Assembly: GCF_004801415.1 (NCBI RefSeq)
Contig: NZ_SSNX01000001.1
Span: 992,001 to 1,056,000, forward strand
Source of the DNA: Deinococcus sp. KSM4-11
GTDB lineage: Bacteria > Deinococcota > Deinococci > Deinococcales > Deinococcaceae
Length of the DNA: 64,000 nt
Reading direction: 5' to 3'
This document shows positions 16,239 through 25,680 of the stretch, in pieces. A model generated the notes under the pieces. It did not search any database. It was not told the origin of the DNA and saw nothing but the letters and a program-made list of their open reading frames with translations. Position 1 is the stretch's first letter; every line of letters starts with the position of its first letter. Position numbers and translations under genes: made by a program.

Positions 16239-17804
16239 ATGAAGGGCATGACTGTGGCCCCCCCAGCAGTGTTGCAACTGAGAGGTATCACCAAACGCTT
16301 TCCGGGGGTCGTGGCGAACGACGGCGTCGATCTGACCCTCCAGCGTGGCGAGGTGCTCGCCCTGCTCGGAGAGAACGGTGCGGGCAAGAGCACGCTGATC
16401 TCCATTCTGTACGGCCTGTACCAGCCGGACGAGGGCCACGTGGAACTGGCCGGGAAGGCGGTGCGGATCGGCAGTCCGGCGCAGGCGCGGGCTCTCGGGA
16501 TCGGGCTCGTGCCCCAACACCCGCTGCTGGTCGCGCGGCACTCAGTCGCGGAAAACCTGGCACTGGGGGGCGGCAGCGTCCTGTTCCCGGCGCGGGGGAT
16601 CGCGGGCCGCATCCGGGAGCTGTCCGGGAAGTACGGTCTGGAGGTCGATCCGTCGGCGCGCGTGGCCGACCTGTCGCCCGGCGAGAAACAGCGCGTAGAG
16701 ATCATCCGGGCGCTGCTGGGCGGCGCACAGGTTCTGATCCTCGACGAGCCTACGTCGGTGCTCACGCCGCAGGAGGCGCAGGGCCTGTTCCGCGTGATGC
16801 GCGAACTGCGTGCCGATGGCCGCTCCCTGATCTTCATCTCGCACAAGCTGGACGAGGTGCTGGATATCGCAGACCGCGTGACCGTGCTGCGGCGCGGCCG
16901 GGTGGTGGGCGGCGTGCCCACGGCCGGCGCGACCCGAGAATCTCTGGCGGAACTGATGGTCGGGCGCTCGGTAGACTTCACCCGCAAACGTGGCGCGGGG
17001 CCGACCACACCCGACACGTTACTCACGGTGCGTGACCTCAGCGCGACCGGATCGCGCGGATTACCCGCGTTACGCGGCGTGTCCTTCGACCTTGCGCGCG
17101 GCGAGGTGATGGGTGTGGCGGGCATTGCCGGGAATGGCCAGAGCGAACTGGTCGAGGTTCTCGCGGGCCTGCACGCGGCCACCGGGGCGGTGACGCTGGA
17201 CGGACAGCCCCTGAGCGGTGGAGCGCAGGCGCGGTTCCGAACCGGCGTGGCGCACATTCCCGAGGACCGTATCCACTCGGGCACCGTTCCCAGCATGACG
17301 GTGGCCGAGAACGTCGCCCTGCGCGCCTACGACCAGCCGCCGCTGGCGCGCGGCCTGGCCCGCGACCTGAATCAGGTGGACGACCTGGCGCGGCGCGAGG
17401 TTCAGGCCTACGATGTGGCCACGCCGGGGATTCACACGCCCAGCCGCCTGCTGAGCGGCGGCAACATCCAGAAGCTGATCCTGGCGCGAGAACTGGCGGG
17501 CTCACCGAAACTGATCCTAGCGGTGCATCCCACCTACGGCCTGGATATCGGCGCGACGGATCAGGTGCACCGGGTGCTGCTGGAGCGCACGCAGGGCGGC
17601 GCGGGCGTGCTGCTGGTCAGCGAAGACCTGGACGAGCTGCTGAGCCTGTCGGACCGGATCGGGGTGATGGTCGGTGGGGCTCTGCTGGGGCCTTTCCCGG
17701 CGGCCGAGGTCACGCGCGAGTCGCTGGGGCTGCTGATGGGCGGCGCCCACCCCCACTCCGTGCCGGGCGCGGAACAGGGCGTGGTCGGCGGAGGCGCGGC
17801 GTGA
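16239..17804 (+). CDS. ABC transporter ATPase, nucleoside/simple-sugar type (tandem NBDs)
   Basis: Protein of 521 residues with two ATPase domains. The first has Walker A GENGAGKST, signature LSPGEKQRVEI and Walker B LILDEPTSVLTP. The second (from about 260) has the degenerate Walker A GIAGNGQSE and signature LLSGGNIQKL followed by AVHPTYGLDIG, exactly the YufO/NupO-RbsA pattern. With the two permeases downstream it forms a BMP-type nucleoside importer; purine or pyrimidine nucleosides are the likely cargo by family. Two starts are possible: 16239, or 16248 which has CAGGAT 7 bases upstream. Overlaps the first permease by up to 4 bases. Confidence 0.9.
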   Translation: MKGMTVAPPAVLQLRGITKRFPGVVANDGVDLTLQRGEVLALLGENGAGKSTLISILYGLYQPDEGHVELAGKAVRIGSPAQARALGIGLVPQHPLLVARHSVAENLALGGGSVLFPARGIAGRIRELSGKYGLEVDPSARVADLSPGEKQRVEIIRALLGGAQVLILDEPTSVLTPQEAQGLFRVMRELRADGRSLIFISHKLDEVLDIADRVTVLRRGRVVGGVPTAGATRESLAELMVGRSVDFTRKRGAGPTTPDTLLTVRDLSATGSRGLPALRGVSFDLARGEVMGVAGIAGNGQSELVEVLAGLHAATGAVTLDGQPLSGGAQARFRTGVAHIPEDRIHSGTVPSMTVAENVALRAYDQPPLARGLARDLNQVDDLARREVQAYDVATPGIHTPSRLLSGGNIQKLILARELAGSPKLILAVHPTYGLDIGATDQVHRVLLERTQGGAGVLLVSEDLDELLSLSDRIGVMVGGALLGPFPAAEVTRESLGLLMGGAHPHSVPGAEQGVVGGGAA

Positions 17805-18859
17805 TGCGCTTCGTGGCCCTGCCCGCCCCGAGCACAGCCCGGTCGGCACTGGTGACGCTGGCCGCCGTCGTGGTGGCGCTGCTCATCTGCGCGCTGATCT
17901 TCGTGGTGTACGGCGTGTCGCCGCTCGCCGTGTACAGCTCGATGCTCAGCGGCACCCTCGGGGCAAGCACCGGGCTGGCCGAGGTGGGTCGCCGGACCAT
18001 TCCGCTGCTGCTGATCGGCTCGGGCCTGGCACTGGCGTTCCGGGCGCAGTTCTTCAACATCGGTGCGGAGGGGCAACTGCTGCTGGGCGCGGTGTTTGCG
18101 GCGGGCGTGGCGCTGTTCGTGCCACTGCCCGGCCCACTGGTCGCGCCGGCCATGTACGTCATGGGCGCGCTGGGCGGGGGCCTGTGGGCTGGGCTGGCCG
18201 CGTGGCTGCGCCGCCTGAACGTGAACGAGATCCTGTCCACGCTGATGCTCAACTACGTGGCCGTGGCCGTCGTGACCTACCTGATCGCGGGGCCGTGGAA
18301 GGGGAAAGACGTGCGTGGGTACATCTACACCGACAACATCCCCGCCAGCGGTTACCTGCCGGTCGTTCCGGGAACGCAGGTGCACTGGCCCACGCTGCTG
18401 CTGGGCATCGCGGTCGCGCTGGGCCTGCAATGGCTGCTGACGCGCTCGACCTTCGGCTACGCGCTGCGGGTGGTGGGCGAGAATCCCGGCGCGGCCCGTT
18501 ACGCAGGGTTGAATGCGGTCGGCATTGCCACAGCTGTCGCCCTGATCACCGGCGGGGCGGCCGGTCTGGCCGGAGCAGGCGAGGTCGCGGGCATCCACCA
18601 CCGCCTGCTGGAGGCCGGGCAGATCTCTCTCGGTTACGGCTTCACGGCCGTGATCGTGGCGTGGCTGGCGCGCGGCAATCCGGCGTTGTGCCTGGTGACG
18701 GCCCCGCTGATGGGCGTGATCCTGGCGGGCGGAGACCTGCTGAAGATCGACCTGAACATGCCGTTCCGGGTGGTGGACGTGTTCTCTGGCGTGATCCTGC
18801 TGTGCCTGATCGCCTCGGAGGTCTTCGTTCGCCACCGGGTCGTGTGGGGCCGCGCGTGA
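17801..18859 (+). CDS. ABC transporter permease, nucleoside/simple-sugar type (NupP/YufP-like)
   Basis: Protein of 352 residues with about ten hydrophobic segments. Family-specific stretches: AFRAQFFNIGAEGQLLLGA, LRRLNVNEILSTLMLNYVAV, and GYALRVVGENPGAARYAGLN, then ISLGYGFTAVIVAWLARGNP. Together with the next gene it forms the membrane channel of the importer. The GTG at 17801 gives an overlap of 4 bases with the ATPase gene; ATG at 17804 is the alternative. Confidence 0.9.
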   Translation: MMRFVALPAPSTARSALVTLAAVVVALLICALIFVVYGVSPLAVYSSMLSGTLGASTGLAEVGRRTIPLLLIGSGLALAFRAQFFNIGAEGQLLLGAVFAAGVALFVPLPGPLVAPAMYVMGALGGGLWAGLAAWLRRLNVNEILSTLMLNYVAVAVVTYLIAGPWKGKDVRGYIYTDNIPASGYLPVVPGTQVHWPTLLLGIAVALGLQWLLTRSTFGYALRVVGENPGAARYAGLNAVGIATAVALITGGAAGLAGAGEVAGIHHRLLEAGQISLGYGFTAVIVAWLARGNPALCLVTAPLMGVILAGGDLLKIDLNMPFRVVDVFSGVILLCLIASEVFVRHRVVWGRA

Positions 18860-18881
18860 GGGTGGCAAATCGGAGGGACGT

Positions 18882-19775
18882 ATGACGGACATCATCATCC
18901 AGGCGCTGGTGCGGGCGCTGGCGGTGGGCACACCGCTGCTGCTCGCCAGTCTGGGCGCCATCGTGAACGAGCGGGCGGGCGTCGTGAACCTGGGCATGGA
19001 GGGCGTCATGGCGGTCGGGGCCCTCGCGGCCTTCGCCGTGGCGGCCAGCGCGCCCGACGCGAACCTGTGGGTGGCCGTGATCGCGTCCATGCTGGCGGGC
19101 GCGGCCCTGTGCGCCCTGCACGCCCTGGCCACGGTCATGCTGCGCGCCAACCAGTTCGTGAGCGGGCTGGCCCTGGCCCTGCTCGGCACCGGCGCGGCGG
19201 GCCTGCTCGGCAAGCGGTTCGAGGGGGCTCCCCTGTTCAACAAGGTGCCGGACTGGACGCTGGGCAGCCTGACCATCAGCCCCTTCACGGTGGTGGCCCT
19301 GCTTCTGGCCGGGGTGCTGGCCTTCGTGCTGAGCGCCACCCGGTTCGGCCTGACGCTGCGGTCGGTGGGCGAGAACCCGGCCGCGGCCGACGTGCTGGGT
19401 GTCAACGTCGGGCTGGTGAGGGTGCTGGCCGTCATGGGCGGGGGCGCCCTCGGCGGCCTGGCGGGCGCGTTCCTGTCGCTCTCGTACCGCTCCGCATGGT
19501 CCGACAACATGGCCGGCGGCCTGGGCTGGATCGCGGTGGCCCTAGTGATCTTCGTGGCGTGGCAACCACTACGGGCGGTGGCGGGCGCCCTGTTCTTCGG
19601 GTTCCTGTACTACTTGCAGTTCCGCTTGCAGGGCAACAGCCCCATTCCCACCGAGGTCTTCAGCGCCATGCCCTTCGTGCTGGTGCTCGTGGTGCTGGCC
19701 CTCGCGGGACGACGTGGGCAGGCCGGGTCTGCTCCGGCCGGACTGGGCCGCGCCTACGTGCGCGGTGAGCGCTAG
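18882..19775 (+). CDS. ABC transporter permease, nucleoside/simple-sugar type (NupQ/YufQ-like)
   Basis: Protein of 297 residues, mostly transmembrane. Hallmarks: LASLGAIVNERAGVVNLGMEG (the 'e.G.vNig.eG' motif of this permease class), LRANQFVSGLALALLG, and RFGLTLRSVGENPAAADVLG (same motif type as its partner). It is preceded by a Shine-Dalgarno (GGAGGG about 5 bases from the ATG) and 22 bases after the first permease. The lipoprotein substrate-binding component (BMP family) is missing from both ends of this operon and must be elsewhere. Confidence 0.9.
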   Translation: MTDIIIQALVRALAVGTPLLLASLGAIVNERAGVVNLGMEGVMAVGALAAFAVAASAPDANLWVAVIASMLAGAALCALHALATVMLRANQFVSGLALALLGTGAAGLLGKRFEGAPLFNKVPDWTLGSLTISPFTVVALLLAGVLAFVLSATRFGLTLRSVGENPAAADVLGVNVGLVRVLAVMGGGALGGLAGAFLSLSYRSAWSDNMAGGLGWIAVALVIFVAWQPLRAVAGALFFGFLYYLQFRLQGNSPIPTEVFSAMPFVLVLVVLALAGRRGQAGSAPAGLGRAYVRGER

Positions 19776-19894
19776 GAGAGCACAGCACCATCTCTGTTCA
19801 CACTGCCGTCGAACCCAGTATTGGGCTGGTCAGTCTGGCTGCATACCACACATGGCAGAGATCGTGGACGGCGTCGCGTGGGCCGTCCCCAGGG

Positions 19895-20560
19895 TCAGGC
19901 CACCCTCGCTCCCCTGGTGACCGGACGCAGGCGGGGCCACAGCCAGCGAATCAGGAACAACGCGGCGATCACGCCCGCGTAGATCAGCGGCGGGGTGTGA
20001 TCCTTCTTGACCCCCCAGTAGTAGTGCAGCGCGCCCAGGCTGACCGCCACATACACAAGCTGATGAATTCGCGTCCAGCGCTGGAATCCCAGGCGTTTCA
20101 CGGAATCCTTGCGGCTGGTCAGGGCCAGCGGCACCAGCAGCAGCAGGGCCGTGAAGCCCGCGGTCACGAAGGGCCGCTTCACGACATCGTCGGTCATCAC
20201 GCCCAGCGAGAACCCGTGGTCGAACAGGTAGATCAGGAAGTGCAGGGTGGCGTACCCGAAGGCCAGGAGTCCCAGGCTCTTGCGGATCCGGGCGGGCCAC
20301 GTCCAGCGGGTCAGCAGGCGCAGGGGCGTGCAGGCCAGTGACAGTACCAGCAGCAGCAGCGTCAGCTGGCCGGTCTGGAGGGTGGCCCGCTGGATCGGAT
20401 TCGCACCCAGCAGGCCGGTCAGGGCGTCCTGGATCAGGATGGCGACCGGAATCAGGCCGCCCACCGTGACCGCCGGCACCAGCCAGCCCAGCGGGCGCGC
20501 ACCCGCGCGGGGCCGGGCCGGGCTCGCGGTGGTCCGTGTGGCAGAAACCGGCCGTTCCAT
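19895..20560 (-). CDS. msrQ: MsrQ, haem-binding membrane subunit of methionine sulfoxide reductase
   Basis: Protein of 221 residues with six hydrophobic segments of the ferric-reductase-like (YedZ) type. Haem-ligand histidines are probably in GYATLHFLIYLFDHG and in WTRIHQLVYVAVSLGALHYYWGVK, the latter being a strong MsrQ signature. It passes electrons from the quinone pool to MsrP. The ATG at 20560 overlaps the msrP stop (TGATG), coupling the two. An N-terminal stretch of about 30 residues is Arg/Ala/Pro-rich and not membrane-embedded. Confidence 0.92.
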   Translation of the reverse strand: MERPVSATRTTASPARPRAGARPLGWLVPAVTVGGLIPVAILIQDALTGLLGANPIQRATLQTGQLTLLLLVLSLACTPLRLLTRWTWPARIRKSLGLLAFGYATLHFLIYLFDHGFSLGVMTDDVVKRPFVTAGFTALLLLVPLALTSRKDSVKRLGFQRWTRIHQLVYVAVSLGALHYYWGVKKDHTPPLIYAGVIAALFLIRWLWPRLRPVTRGARVA

Positions 20561-21516
20561 CAGAAGTTCTTCCGCAGATCCATACCCTTGTACAGCCCCG
20601 CGACCTGATCCACATACCCGTTGAAGGGCAGCGTCGGACGGCGGCTCAGTTCACCGATGCGCCGCTCGGTCGCCTGACTCCAGCGGGGGTGCGGCACGGC
20701 CGGGTTCACGTTCGCGTAGAAGCCGTATTCGTCTGGCGCGGCGAGCGCCCAGGTGGTCTTGGGCTGCTGTGCGGTCAGGGTGATCTTCACGATGCTCTTG
20801 ATGTTCTTGAAGCCGTACTTCCACGGCACGACCAGCCGCAGCGGCGCCCCGTTCTGGCCCGGCAGCACCTTGCCGTCCAGGCCGACCGCCATGAAGGCCA
20901 GCGGGTGCATCGCCTCGTCCAGCCGCAGGCCCTCCACATACGGCCAGTCGAGGACATTGCCGCGCTGACCGGGGAACTGCTTCGGATCGTAGAGGGCCGT
21001 GAACTGCACATACTTGGCCTTACTCGTGGGTTCGATGCGCCGGATCAGGGAGGCCAGCGAGAAGCCCAGCCAGGGCATGACCATGCTCCAGCCCTCCACG
21101 CAGCGCATGCGGTAGATGCGGTCTTCCAGCGGGAACCAGCCCTGCAGGGTGTCGATGTCCACTGTCTGGGGTTTCTTCACCTCGCCGTCGATCTTCACAG
21201 TCCACGGGCGGGGCTTCAGACTGGCCGCCAGGCGGGCCGGGTCGCCCTTGTCGGTGCCGAACTCATAGAAGTTGTTGTAGGTCGTCGCCTGATCCCAAGG
21301 CGTGACGGCCTCGTTCGTGTCGTAAGGCCCGAGGGGTCGGGCAGGGCGCACGAAGGCTGTGCCCTGCGCCTCGGCGCTGCCTGCACCGGGGCGGCGGGTC
21401 AGGGCCTCCAGCCCACCGGCCAGTCCGGCAGCGGTCACGGTGAACAGGCCGGCGTTCTTGAGAAAGTCCCGGCGGCCCGTGCGGCTGGTGTCCTGCGGAT
21501 CCTTGGAATCTGGCAT
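20560..21516 (-). CDS. msrP: MsrP, periplasmic molybdenum-dependent methionine sulfoxide reductase
   Basis: Protein of 318 residues. It carries a twin-arginine signal ([22 protein letters not shown] at 15-16), so it is exported folded with its molybdopterin cofactor. The Mo-ligand cysteine is Cys139 in [19 protein letters not shown]. It repairs oxidised methionines in envelope proteins, which fits an oxidation-tolerant organism. The start is 21516, with AAGGAGG 6 bases upstream; the frame is open to 21564 but that would skip the ribosome site. This is one of the Shine-Dalgarno-led genes of the window. Followed directly by msrQ. Confidence 0.94.
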   Translation of the reverse strand: MPDSKDPQDTSRTGRRDFLKNAGLFTVTAAGLAGGLEALTRRPGAGSAEAQGTAFVRPARPLGPYDTNEAVTPWDQATTYNNFYEFGTDKGDPARLAASLKPRPWTVKIDGEVKKPQTVDIDTLQGWFPLEDRIYRMRCVEGWSMVMPWLGFSLASLIRRIEPTSKAKYVQFTALYDPKQFPGQRGNVLDWPYVEGLRLDEAMHPLAFMAVGLDGKVLPGQNGAPLRLVVPWKYGFKNIKSIVKITLTAQQPKTTWALAAPDEYGFYANVNPAVPHPRWSQATERRIGELSRRPTLPFNGYVDQVAGLYKGMDLRKNF

Positions 21517-21522
21517 GTGAAG

Positions 21523-21529
21523 CCTCCTT
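21523..21529 (-). promoter_or_regulatory. Shine-Dalgarno AAGGAGG of msrP
   Basis: AAGGAGG lies 6 bases before the ATG at 21516 and decides that start. TATCAG sits just upstream and may be part of the promoter. Confidence 0.7.
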
Positions 21530-21690
21530 ACCACTGATACGGAGTCTGACGGGAAATGGATCAATCAACCGTCGCTAGACGCACCGAACGCCCACGCCCA
21601 ACAGCGCGCCATATCCGCCCATGACGGCTGTACACGGCCTGTGACCGATGGCAGTTGGCTCACTCCTTCGACCGGATGGGCCACCCTTGA

Positions 21691-21725
21691 CTGACGGTGC
21701 TGGTGCGAGCACCCTCGGCGGTCAG
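21691..21725. other. inverted repeat in the msrP / AhpD-like divergent gap
   Basis: GGTGCT (21696-21701) pairs with AGCACC (21708-21713), flanked by CTGAC (21691-21695) and GTCAG (21721-21725). It sits 20 bases ahead of TAAGCT in front of the AhpD-like gene and could be an operator; nothing else is visible in the 243-base gap. Confidence 0.35.
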
Positions 21726-21744
21726 TGCTCACCCGCTCCTGGCG

Positions 21745-21750
21745 TAAGCT
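21745..21750 (+). promoter_or_regulatory. candidate -10 (TAAGCT) of AhpD-like gene
   Basis: TAAGCT ends 9 bases before the ATG at 21760, a slightly longer gap than usual here (the same hexamer and gap occur before uppP). Confidence 0.45.
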
Positions 21751-21759
21751 GCGGGGATC

Positions 21760-22323
21760 ATGACGACTATTTCCTGGCTGGCCGTGCCGGACGATGCGTC
21801 CGCGCCCGAGGGCGTCCGCAAACTGTGGCAGAAGTCCGGGGCGAACCTGGGCTTCGTGCCGAACGTCTTCCGGGCGCAGGCCCTGAACGGTGACCAGTTC
21901 CTGGCATGGTGGGCGTACTTCAACCTGCTCGTGAACAAGGACGGGTTCCTGAGTCCGGCCGACCGGGAGATGCTGGCCGTGGTTGTCAGCGGCGCCAACC
22001 GCTGCGTGTACTGCGAGGTATCGCATGGAGCGGCTCTGCGCGGCCTGCTGGCCGATCCGGTGCTGGCAGACGTGGTCGCCGTGAACTGGCGGCATGCCCG
22101 CCTGGGAGCGCGCGAGGCGGCGATGTGCGCGTACGCGGAAAAACTGACCCTGTCCCCGGCCGAGATGACCGAGGCTGACCTGACGCCCCTCAGGGACGCC
22201 GGGCTCAGCGATAACGCCATTCTGGAACTGGTGCAGGTGGTGGGCATGTTCAACCTCACCAACCGCGTGAGCAGTGCGCTGGGCTTCGTGCCGAACGCGG
22301 AGTACCACGCCCAGCACCGCTGA
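21760..22323 (+). CDS. AhpD-like / carboxymuconolactone decarboxylase-family peroxidase-related protein
   Basis: Protein of 187 residues. The AhpD-type redox site is intact: Glu70 in [18 protein letters not shown], then Cys82-V-Y-Cys85 and His89 (CVYCEVSH). Such proteins reduce peroxides or serve as disulfide reductants; the longer 'peroxidase-related' subgroup (about 180-190 residues, beginning with a segment like PEGVRKLW and GFVPNVFRA) fits. It stands alone, divergent from msrP, which may reflect a shared oxidative-stress theme. Confidence 0.87.
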   Translation: MTTISWLAVPDDASAPEGVRKLWQKSGANLGFVPNVFRAQALNGDQFLAWWAYFNLLVNKDGFLSPADREMLAVVVSGANRCVYCEVSHGAALRGLLADPVLADVVAVNWRHARLGAREAAMCAYAEKLTLSPAEMTEADLTPLRDAGLSDNAILELVQVVGMFNLTNRVSSALGFVPNAEYHAQHR

Positions 22324-22342
22324 CCAGGCCGGGCGTGGGGGT

Positions 22343-23188
22343 TCAGCTGCGGGTATAGCCGGTGGCCTTCCAGCCGCACCCGTCGCGCACGAGGCTGATC
22401 GTGCCGCCGTAGGTGCCGCTCACCCGCTGCCCGCTGGAGCGCTGGGTGGCACTCACCTTGACCCGCCCGCCGACCCTGGCGCTGTTCCCGTCGATGGCCA
22501 CGCCGGTGATCTGGATGGAATAGGAAACGTCGCTGTAGGCCGCCCGCACGGAATTCGCGGCGGCCGACAGGCCGTCGTTGGCCGCTGCCGTCGCCGCCCC
22601 GCGTGCCGCGCCGATGTCTTGTTCCTGGGTCAGCTTGCACTCGGCCGGGGCGGAGCCAGAGTACGTGGTGGTCGGGGTGCCGTCGTCGAGTGTCAGGGGG
22701 GCGGGAATGCTGCCCTGCGCATCGCCCACGTTCATGCGGTACGTGATCCCCACGGCCAGCCTCGGCCCGATCACCGGCCCGAGTGCCGTGCTGGTGCGCT
22801 GAACGCCGCCCTCCAGGTACGCCTCGACAGGCACCAGCGCAATGCCGTAGCGCAGACCGAGGTCGCCGTGCAGCACGGTATTGCCACCCTGAACGTCCCC
22901 ACCGACCAGGGCGTAGGTCGTCACGTTCGACGTCGTGAAGAGGTCGACGCTCAGCCCACCCCCGAAGGAGACGCTGCCGCCCTGTCCCTGCACGTTGCTG
23001 GAGCAGTACCCGACCTGGGCATAGGCCCCGATGCGGTCGACCTGGAGGCCGAACCGCCCGGCCACGATGGGGCACCCCAGGCCGACCGAGGAGTTCAGGC
23101 CCAGTTTGACGTCGGTGGCCCCGGCGCCGCTGGTGGCCACGAGGGCCAGAGGAACGAGGGTGGTCAGCAGTCGGCGCAGGATGGACAT
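22343..23188 (-). CDS. Exported protein, beta-rich, unknown function
   Basis: Protein of 281 residues from the ATG at 23188. It begins with a signal peptide (MSILRRLLTTLVPLALVATSGAGAT, likely cleaved near SGAGA). The mature N-terminal half has alternating Gly/aromatic strands such as YALVGGDVQGG and LGLRYGIALVPVEAYLEGG, as in small outer-membrane beta barrels. The C-terminal 100 residues differ: after AAATAAANDGLSAA comes VSYSIQITGVAIDGNSARVGG... up to CGWKATGYTR, resembling a small beta-sheet domain that follows a helix. No function recognised. Starts at 23197 and 23206 are possible; TACAAAT lies ahead of 23188 but matches the -10 pattern poorly. Confidence 0.6.
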   Translation of the reverse strand: MSILRRLLTTLVPLALVATSGAGATDVKLGLNSSVGLGCPIVAGRFGLQVDRIGAYAQVGYCSSNVQGQGGSVSFGGGLSVDLFTTSNVTTYALVGGDVQGGNTVLHGDLGLRYGIALVPVEAYLEGGVQRTSTALGPVIGPRLAVGITYRMNVGDAQGSIPAPLTLDDGTPTTTYSGSAPAECKLTQEQDIGAARGAATAAANDGLSAAANSVRAAYSDVSYSIQITGVAIDGNSARVGGRVKVSATQRSSGQRVSGTYGGTISLVRDGCGWKATGYTRS

Positions 23189-23256
23189 CAGGGCCATTTG
23201 TAACACACCCTTGCGGGAACTTGCGATGCGCTCTCATGAGCGACGGGGGCACCGTC

Positions 23257-24375
23257 TCAGAAAAAGCGGCTCACGTCGCGCACCACGACGAACACCATCA
23301 GCAGCATGACGAAGGCGAAACCCGCCAGATTGATGGCCTGCTCCTGGTTGAAGCTCAGGGGCCGACCCCGCACCGCGCCGACCAGCACCAGCAGGATGCG
23401 CCCCCCGTCGAGTCCCGGAATGGGGATCAGGTTGAAGAAGGCCAGGGACAGGTTCAGCAACGTGGCCACCTGCACGAGCGCCCACGGACTTACGCGGGCC
23501 GCCTGACTGACGATCTCGGCCGTGCCGATGGGGCCGCTAACATTCTGATCCTGCGAGATGTCCAGCGTCAGGAAACGCTTGAACAGGCCCGCGAAGGACT
23601 GCATGACCTGCGGCACCGCCTGCGCCGTGACCCGCCAGGACGTGGCGAAGGCCACCGGCAGGCTGGCCGGGTCGACGTCCGGGCCGTAGCGGATGCCGAG
23701 CAGGTGCCGCCGACCGTTCACGGTGGGTGTCCAGTCGAAGCTCAGATTGAGGGTCTGCGTGCCGCGCTGCACGGTGAAGACGTGGGTTCCGGCGCGGGTG
23801 AGGGTGTCCCGGACGCTCTCCCACCCAGCGGCCTCCCGGCCCTGGAGGCTCACGCTGTCGGGGATGTCCGTGCCGTCAATGGAGGTGATCACGTCACCCG
23901 CCATCAGGCCGAGCTTCTGCGCGGGCGAGTCGGCCACGACCGACTCGATACGCGCCCGATCCGGAGCGGGAACGCCCTGGGCGGTGAAGGTCATGGTCAT
24001 CAGGCCGATGGCCAGCAGCAGGTTCATGAGCGGCCCTGCCAGCAGGATGGCAATCTTGCCCCACGCGGGCAAGAGGGCGAAGCCGTGCTGCGGTGGACGG
24101 GCGCCACCGTCCAGGCCGGGTTCCGGGGCCATGCCGTCAATCTCGACGTACCCGCCGATGGGCAGCAGGCTCAGGCGCCACTGTGTGCCCCGCCACTCCC
24201 GCCGGAGGATGACCGGCCCCATCCCGACGCTGAAGGAGTTCACGGCTACCCCCTGCCAGCGGGCCAGAGCGTAATGCGCCAGTTCGTGCAGGAACGTGGC
24301 GATCCCGATGATGATGATCGTCCACAGCAGTCCCGCAGGGGTGAGGACGGCCGCGAGACTCTGGAAGAAGGTCAC
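23257..24375 (-). CDS. rseP: RseP-like site-2 intramembrane metalloprotease (M50)
   Basis: Protein of 372 residues. The zinc site is [12 protein letters not shown] (HELAH at 30-34) in the first transmembrane helix; the second metal-binding motif is [14 protein letters not shown] near the C terminus ('NllPiP.LDGG'). A PDZ-like domain lies between (around [23 protein letters not shown]). It cleaves membrane-anchored regulators such as anti-sigma factors or signal peptides. The start is GTG at 24375, overlapping the dxr stop (GTGA). Last gene of the rpsB cluster. Confidence 0.92.
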   Translation of the reverse strand: MTFFQSLAAVLTPAGLLWTIIIIGIATFLHELAHYALARWQGVAVNSFSVGMGPVILRREWRGTQWRLSLLPIGGYVEIDGMAPEPGLDGGARPPQHGFALLPAWGKIAILLAGPLMNLLLAIGLMTMTFTAQGVPAPDRARIESVVADSPAQKLGLMAGDVITSIDGTDIPDSVSLQGREAAGWESVRDTLTRAGTHVFTVQRGTQTLNLSFDWTPTVNGRRHLLGIRYGPDVDPASLPVAFATSWRVTAQAVPQVMQSFAGLFKRFLTLDISQDQNVSGPIGTAEIVSQAARVSPWALVQVATLLNLSLAFFNLIPIPGLDGGRILLVLVGAVRGRPLSFNQEQAINLAGFAFVMLLMVFVVVRDVSRFF

Positions 24376-25532
24376 GCGGTCACCCCGGTCAGTTCACGGG
24401 TGCGCGCCCGAGCCCAGCGATCCGTGTCACGCAGCGTGTCCCAGGTGAGGTCGCCGCCCGGCGTCTCATCCAGCACCTGTTCAATCACGCGGGGAATATC
24501 CAGATACCCGATCTGCCCGGCCAGGAAGGCGTCCACGGCGACCTCGTCGGCCGCATTGAGCGCCACCGGCAGCAGGCCCGCCGCCTCGCCCGCCCGGTAG
24601 GCGAGCGCCAGGCAGGGAAAACGCTCCAGATCGGGCTCCCGGAACTCCCACTCGCCACGCAGCGGCCAGCCCAGATGACCGGCGACCTCCGGGCCGCGCC
24701 GCGCGCCCCGCACGTCGCCGGGACGGGTCATGCCGGTCGGGGCCGCGTCGATGGCGTAGGCGATGGGCAGGCGCATGTCGGTCGGCCCGAACTGCGCCTT
24801 CAGGCTGCCGTCCCGGAAGCGCACGGCGGCATGCACGAGGCTCTGCGGGTGAATGACGACGCCCACCTGGGCCATCGGCAGGCCGTACAGACTGGCGCAC
24901 TCCATGACCTCCAGGCCCTTGTTCATCAGGGTGGAGGAATCGATAGTGATCTTCGGCCCCATCGCCCATGAGGGATGCTTCAGGGCCTGCTCCGGGGTCA
25001 CGCCACGCAGGTCGGGCGGGCCGTCCCGGAACGGTCCGCCAGACGCGGTGAGGATCACCTCGGCCACGTCCTCCATGTGCTCGCCGGTCAGGCACTGGTA
25101 CACGCCCGTGTGCTCGGAATCCACAGGCACGACCCGGCCCCCGCCCTGCGCGGCCGCGTCCCAGATCAGGTGGGCGGCGGTGACCATGGCTTCCTTGGTG
25201 GCCAGCGCCACCGCCCGCCCGGCCAGCAGGGCCGCGCGGGTGGGTTCCAGCCCGATCAGACCGCTCATGGCGTTCACGACGACGTCCGCTGGCCGAGACG
25301 CCGCCTCGGCCACGTCTGCAATCACGGTGTGATGCGGAAACAGAGCGCGGGCCGCAACGTATACGCTGGCGTCCACACTCACGACTTCCGGCGTAAAGGT
25401 GCGGATCTGTTCGGCGAGCAGGTCGAGATTCCGCCCGGCGGCGAGCGTGCCCACGCTCCAGCCACGTTCATGCGCCACGGCCAACGTCTGCGTGCCAATA
25501 CTGCCGGTCGAACCGAGAACCGTGAGCCTCAT
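24372..25532 (-). CDS. dxr: 1-deoxy-D-xylulose 5-phosphate reductoisomerase
   Basis: Protein of 386 residues. It starts [17 protein letters not shown] (NADPH-binding GSTGSIG), has [14 protein letters not shown] (metal/substrate 'pvDSEh'), and [14 protein letters not shown] with [20 protein letters not shown]. It converts DXP to methylerythritol phosphate, committing carbon to isoprenoids (undecaprenol, carotenoids, quinones). The ATG at 25532 has TACACT at 7 bases, so dxr has its own promoter although it belongs to the conserved cluster; the upstream extension to 25889 is not used. Confidence 0.95.
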   Translation of the reverse strand: MRLTVLGSTGSIGTQTLAVAHERGWSVGTLAAGRNLDLLAEQIRTFTPEVVSVDASVYVAARALFPHHTVIADVAEAASRPADVVVNAMSGLIGLEPTRAALLAGRAVALATKEAMVTAAHLIWDAAAQGGGRVVPVDSEHTGVYQCLTGEHMEDVAEVILTASGGPFRDGPPDLRGVTPEQALKHPSWAMGPKITIDSSTLMNKGLEVMECASLYGLPMAQVGVVIHPQSLVHAAVRFRDGSLKAQFGPTDMRLPIAYAIDAAPTGMTRPGDVRGARRGPEVAGHLGWPLRGEWEFREPDLERFPCLALAYRAGEAAGLLPVALNAADEVAVDAFLAGQIGYLDIPRVIEQVLDETPGGDLTWDTLRDTDRWARARTRELTGVTA

Positions 25533-25539
25533 CGCCAGA

Positions 25540-25545
25540 AGTGTA
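25540..25545 (-). promoter_or_regulatory. leaderless -10 (TACACT) of dxr
   Basis: TACACT ends 7 bases before the ATG at 25532. It lets dxr-rseP be transcribed independently of cdsA. Confidence 0.6.
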
Positions 25546-25669
25546 GAGCAGTCGCGCACCCACACGCAGGCCGAACACGACACTTCGGGCCTCCGGACGG
25601 TTGGGTGTCGAGCTGGGCGGTTCCCAGACTCCACCTGTCGGGGGCAGATACCGGCGGACGGCCCCGTTC

Positions 25670-25675
25670 TAGAGT
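25670..25675 (+). promoter_or_regulatory. leaderless -10 (TAGAGT) of leishmanolysin-like gene
   Basis: TAGAGT ends 5 bases before the ATG at 25681. Confidence 0.55.
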
Positions 25676-25680
25676 GGGGA

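Noticed and set aside
13966..16242. 758-codon plus-strand frame over pepF and phoU
   Set aside because: Antisense frame of two clearly coding genes; low-complexity product.
18184..19768. Arg/Gly-rich frames over the ABC permease genes
   Set aside because: Out-of-frame readings of two permease genes with clear membrane-segment coding.
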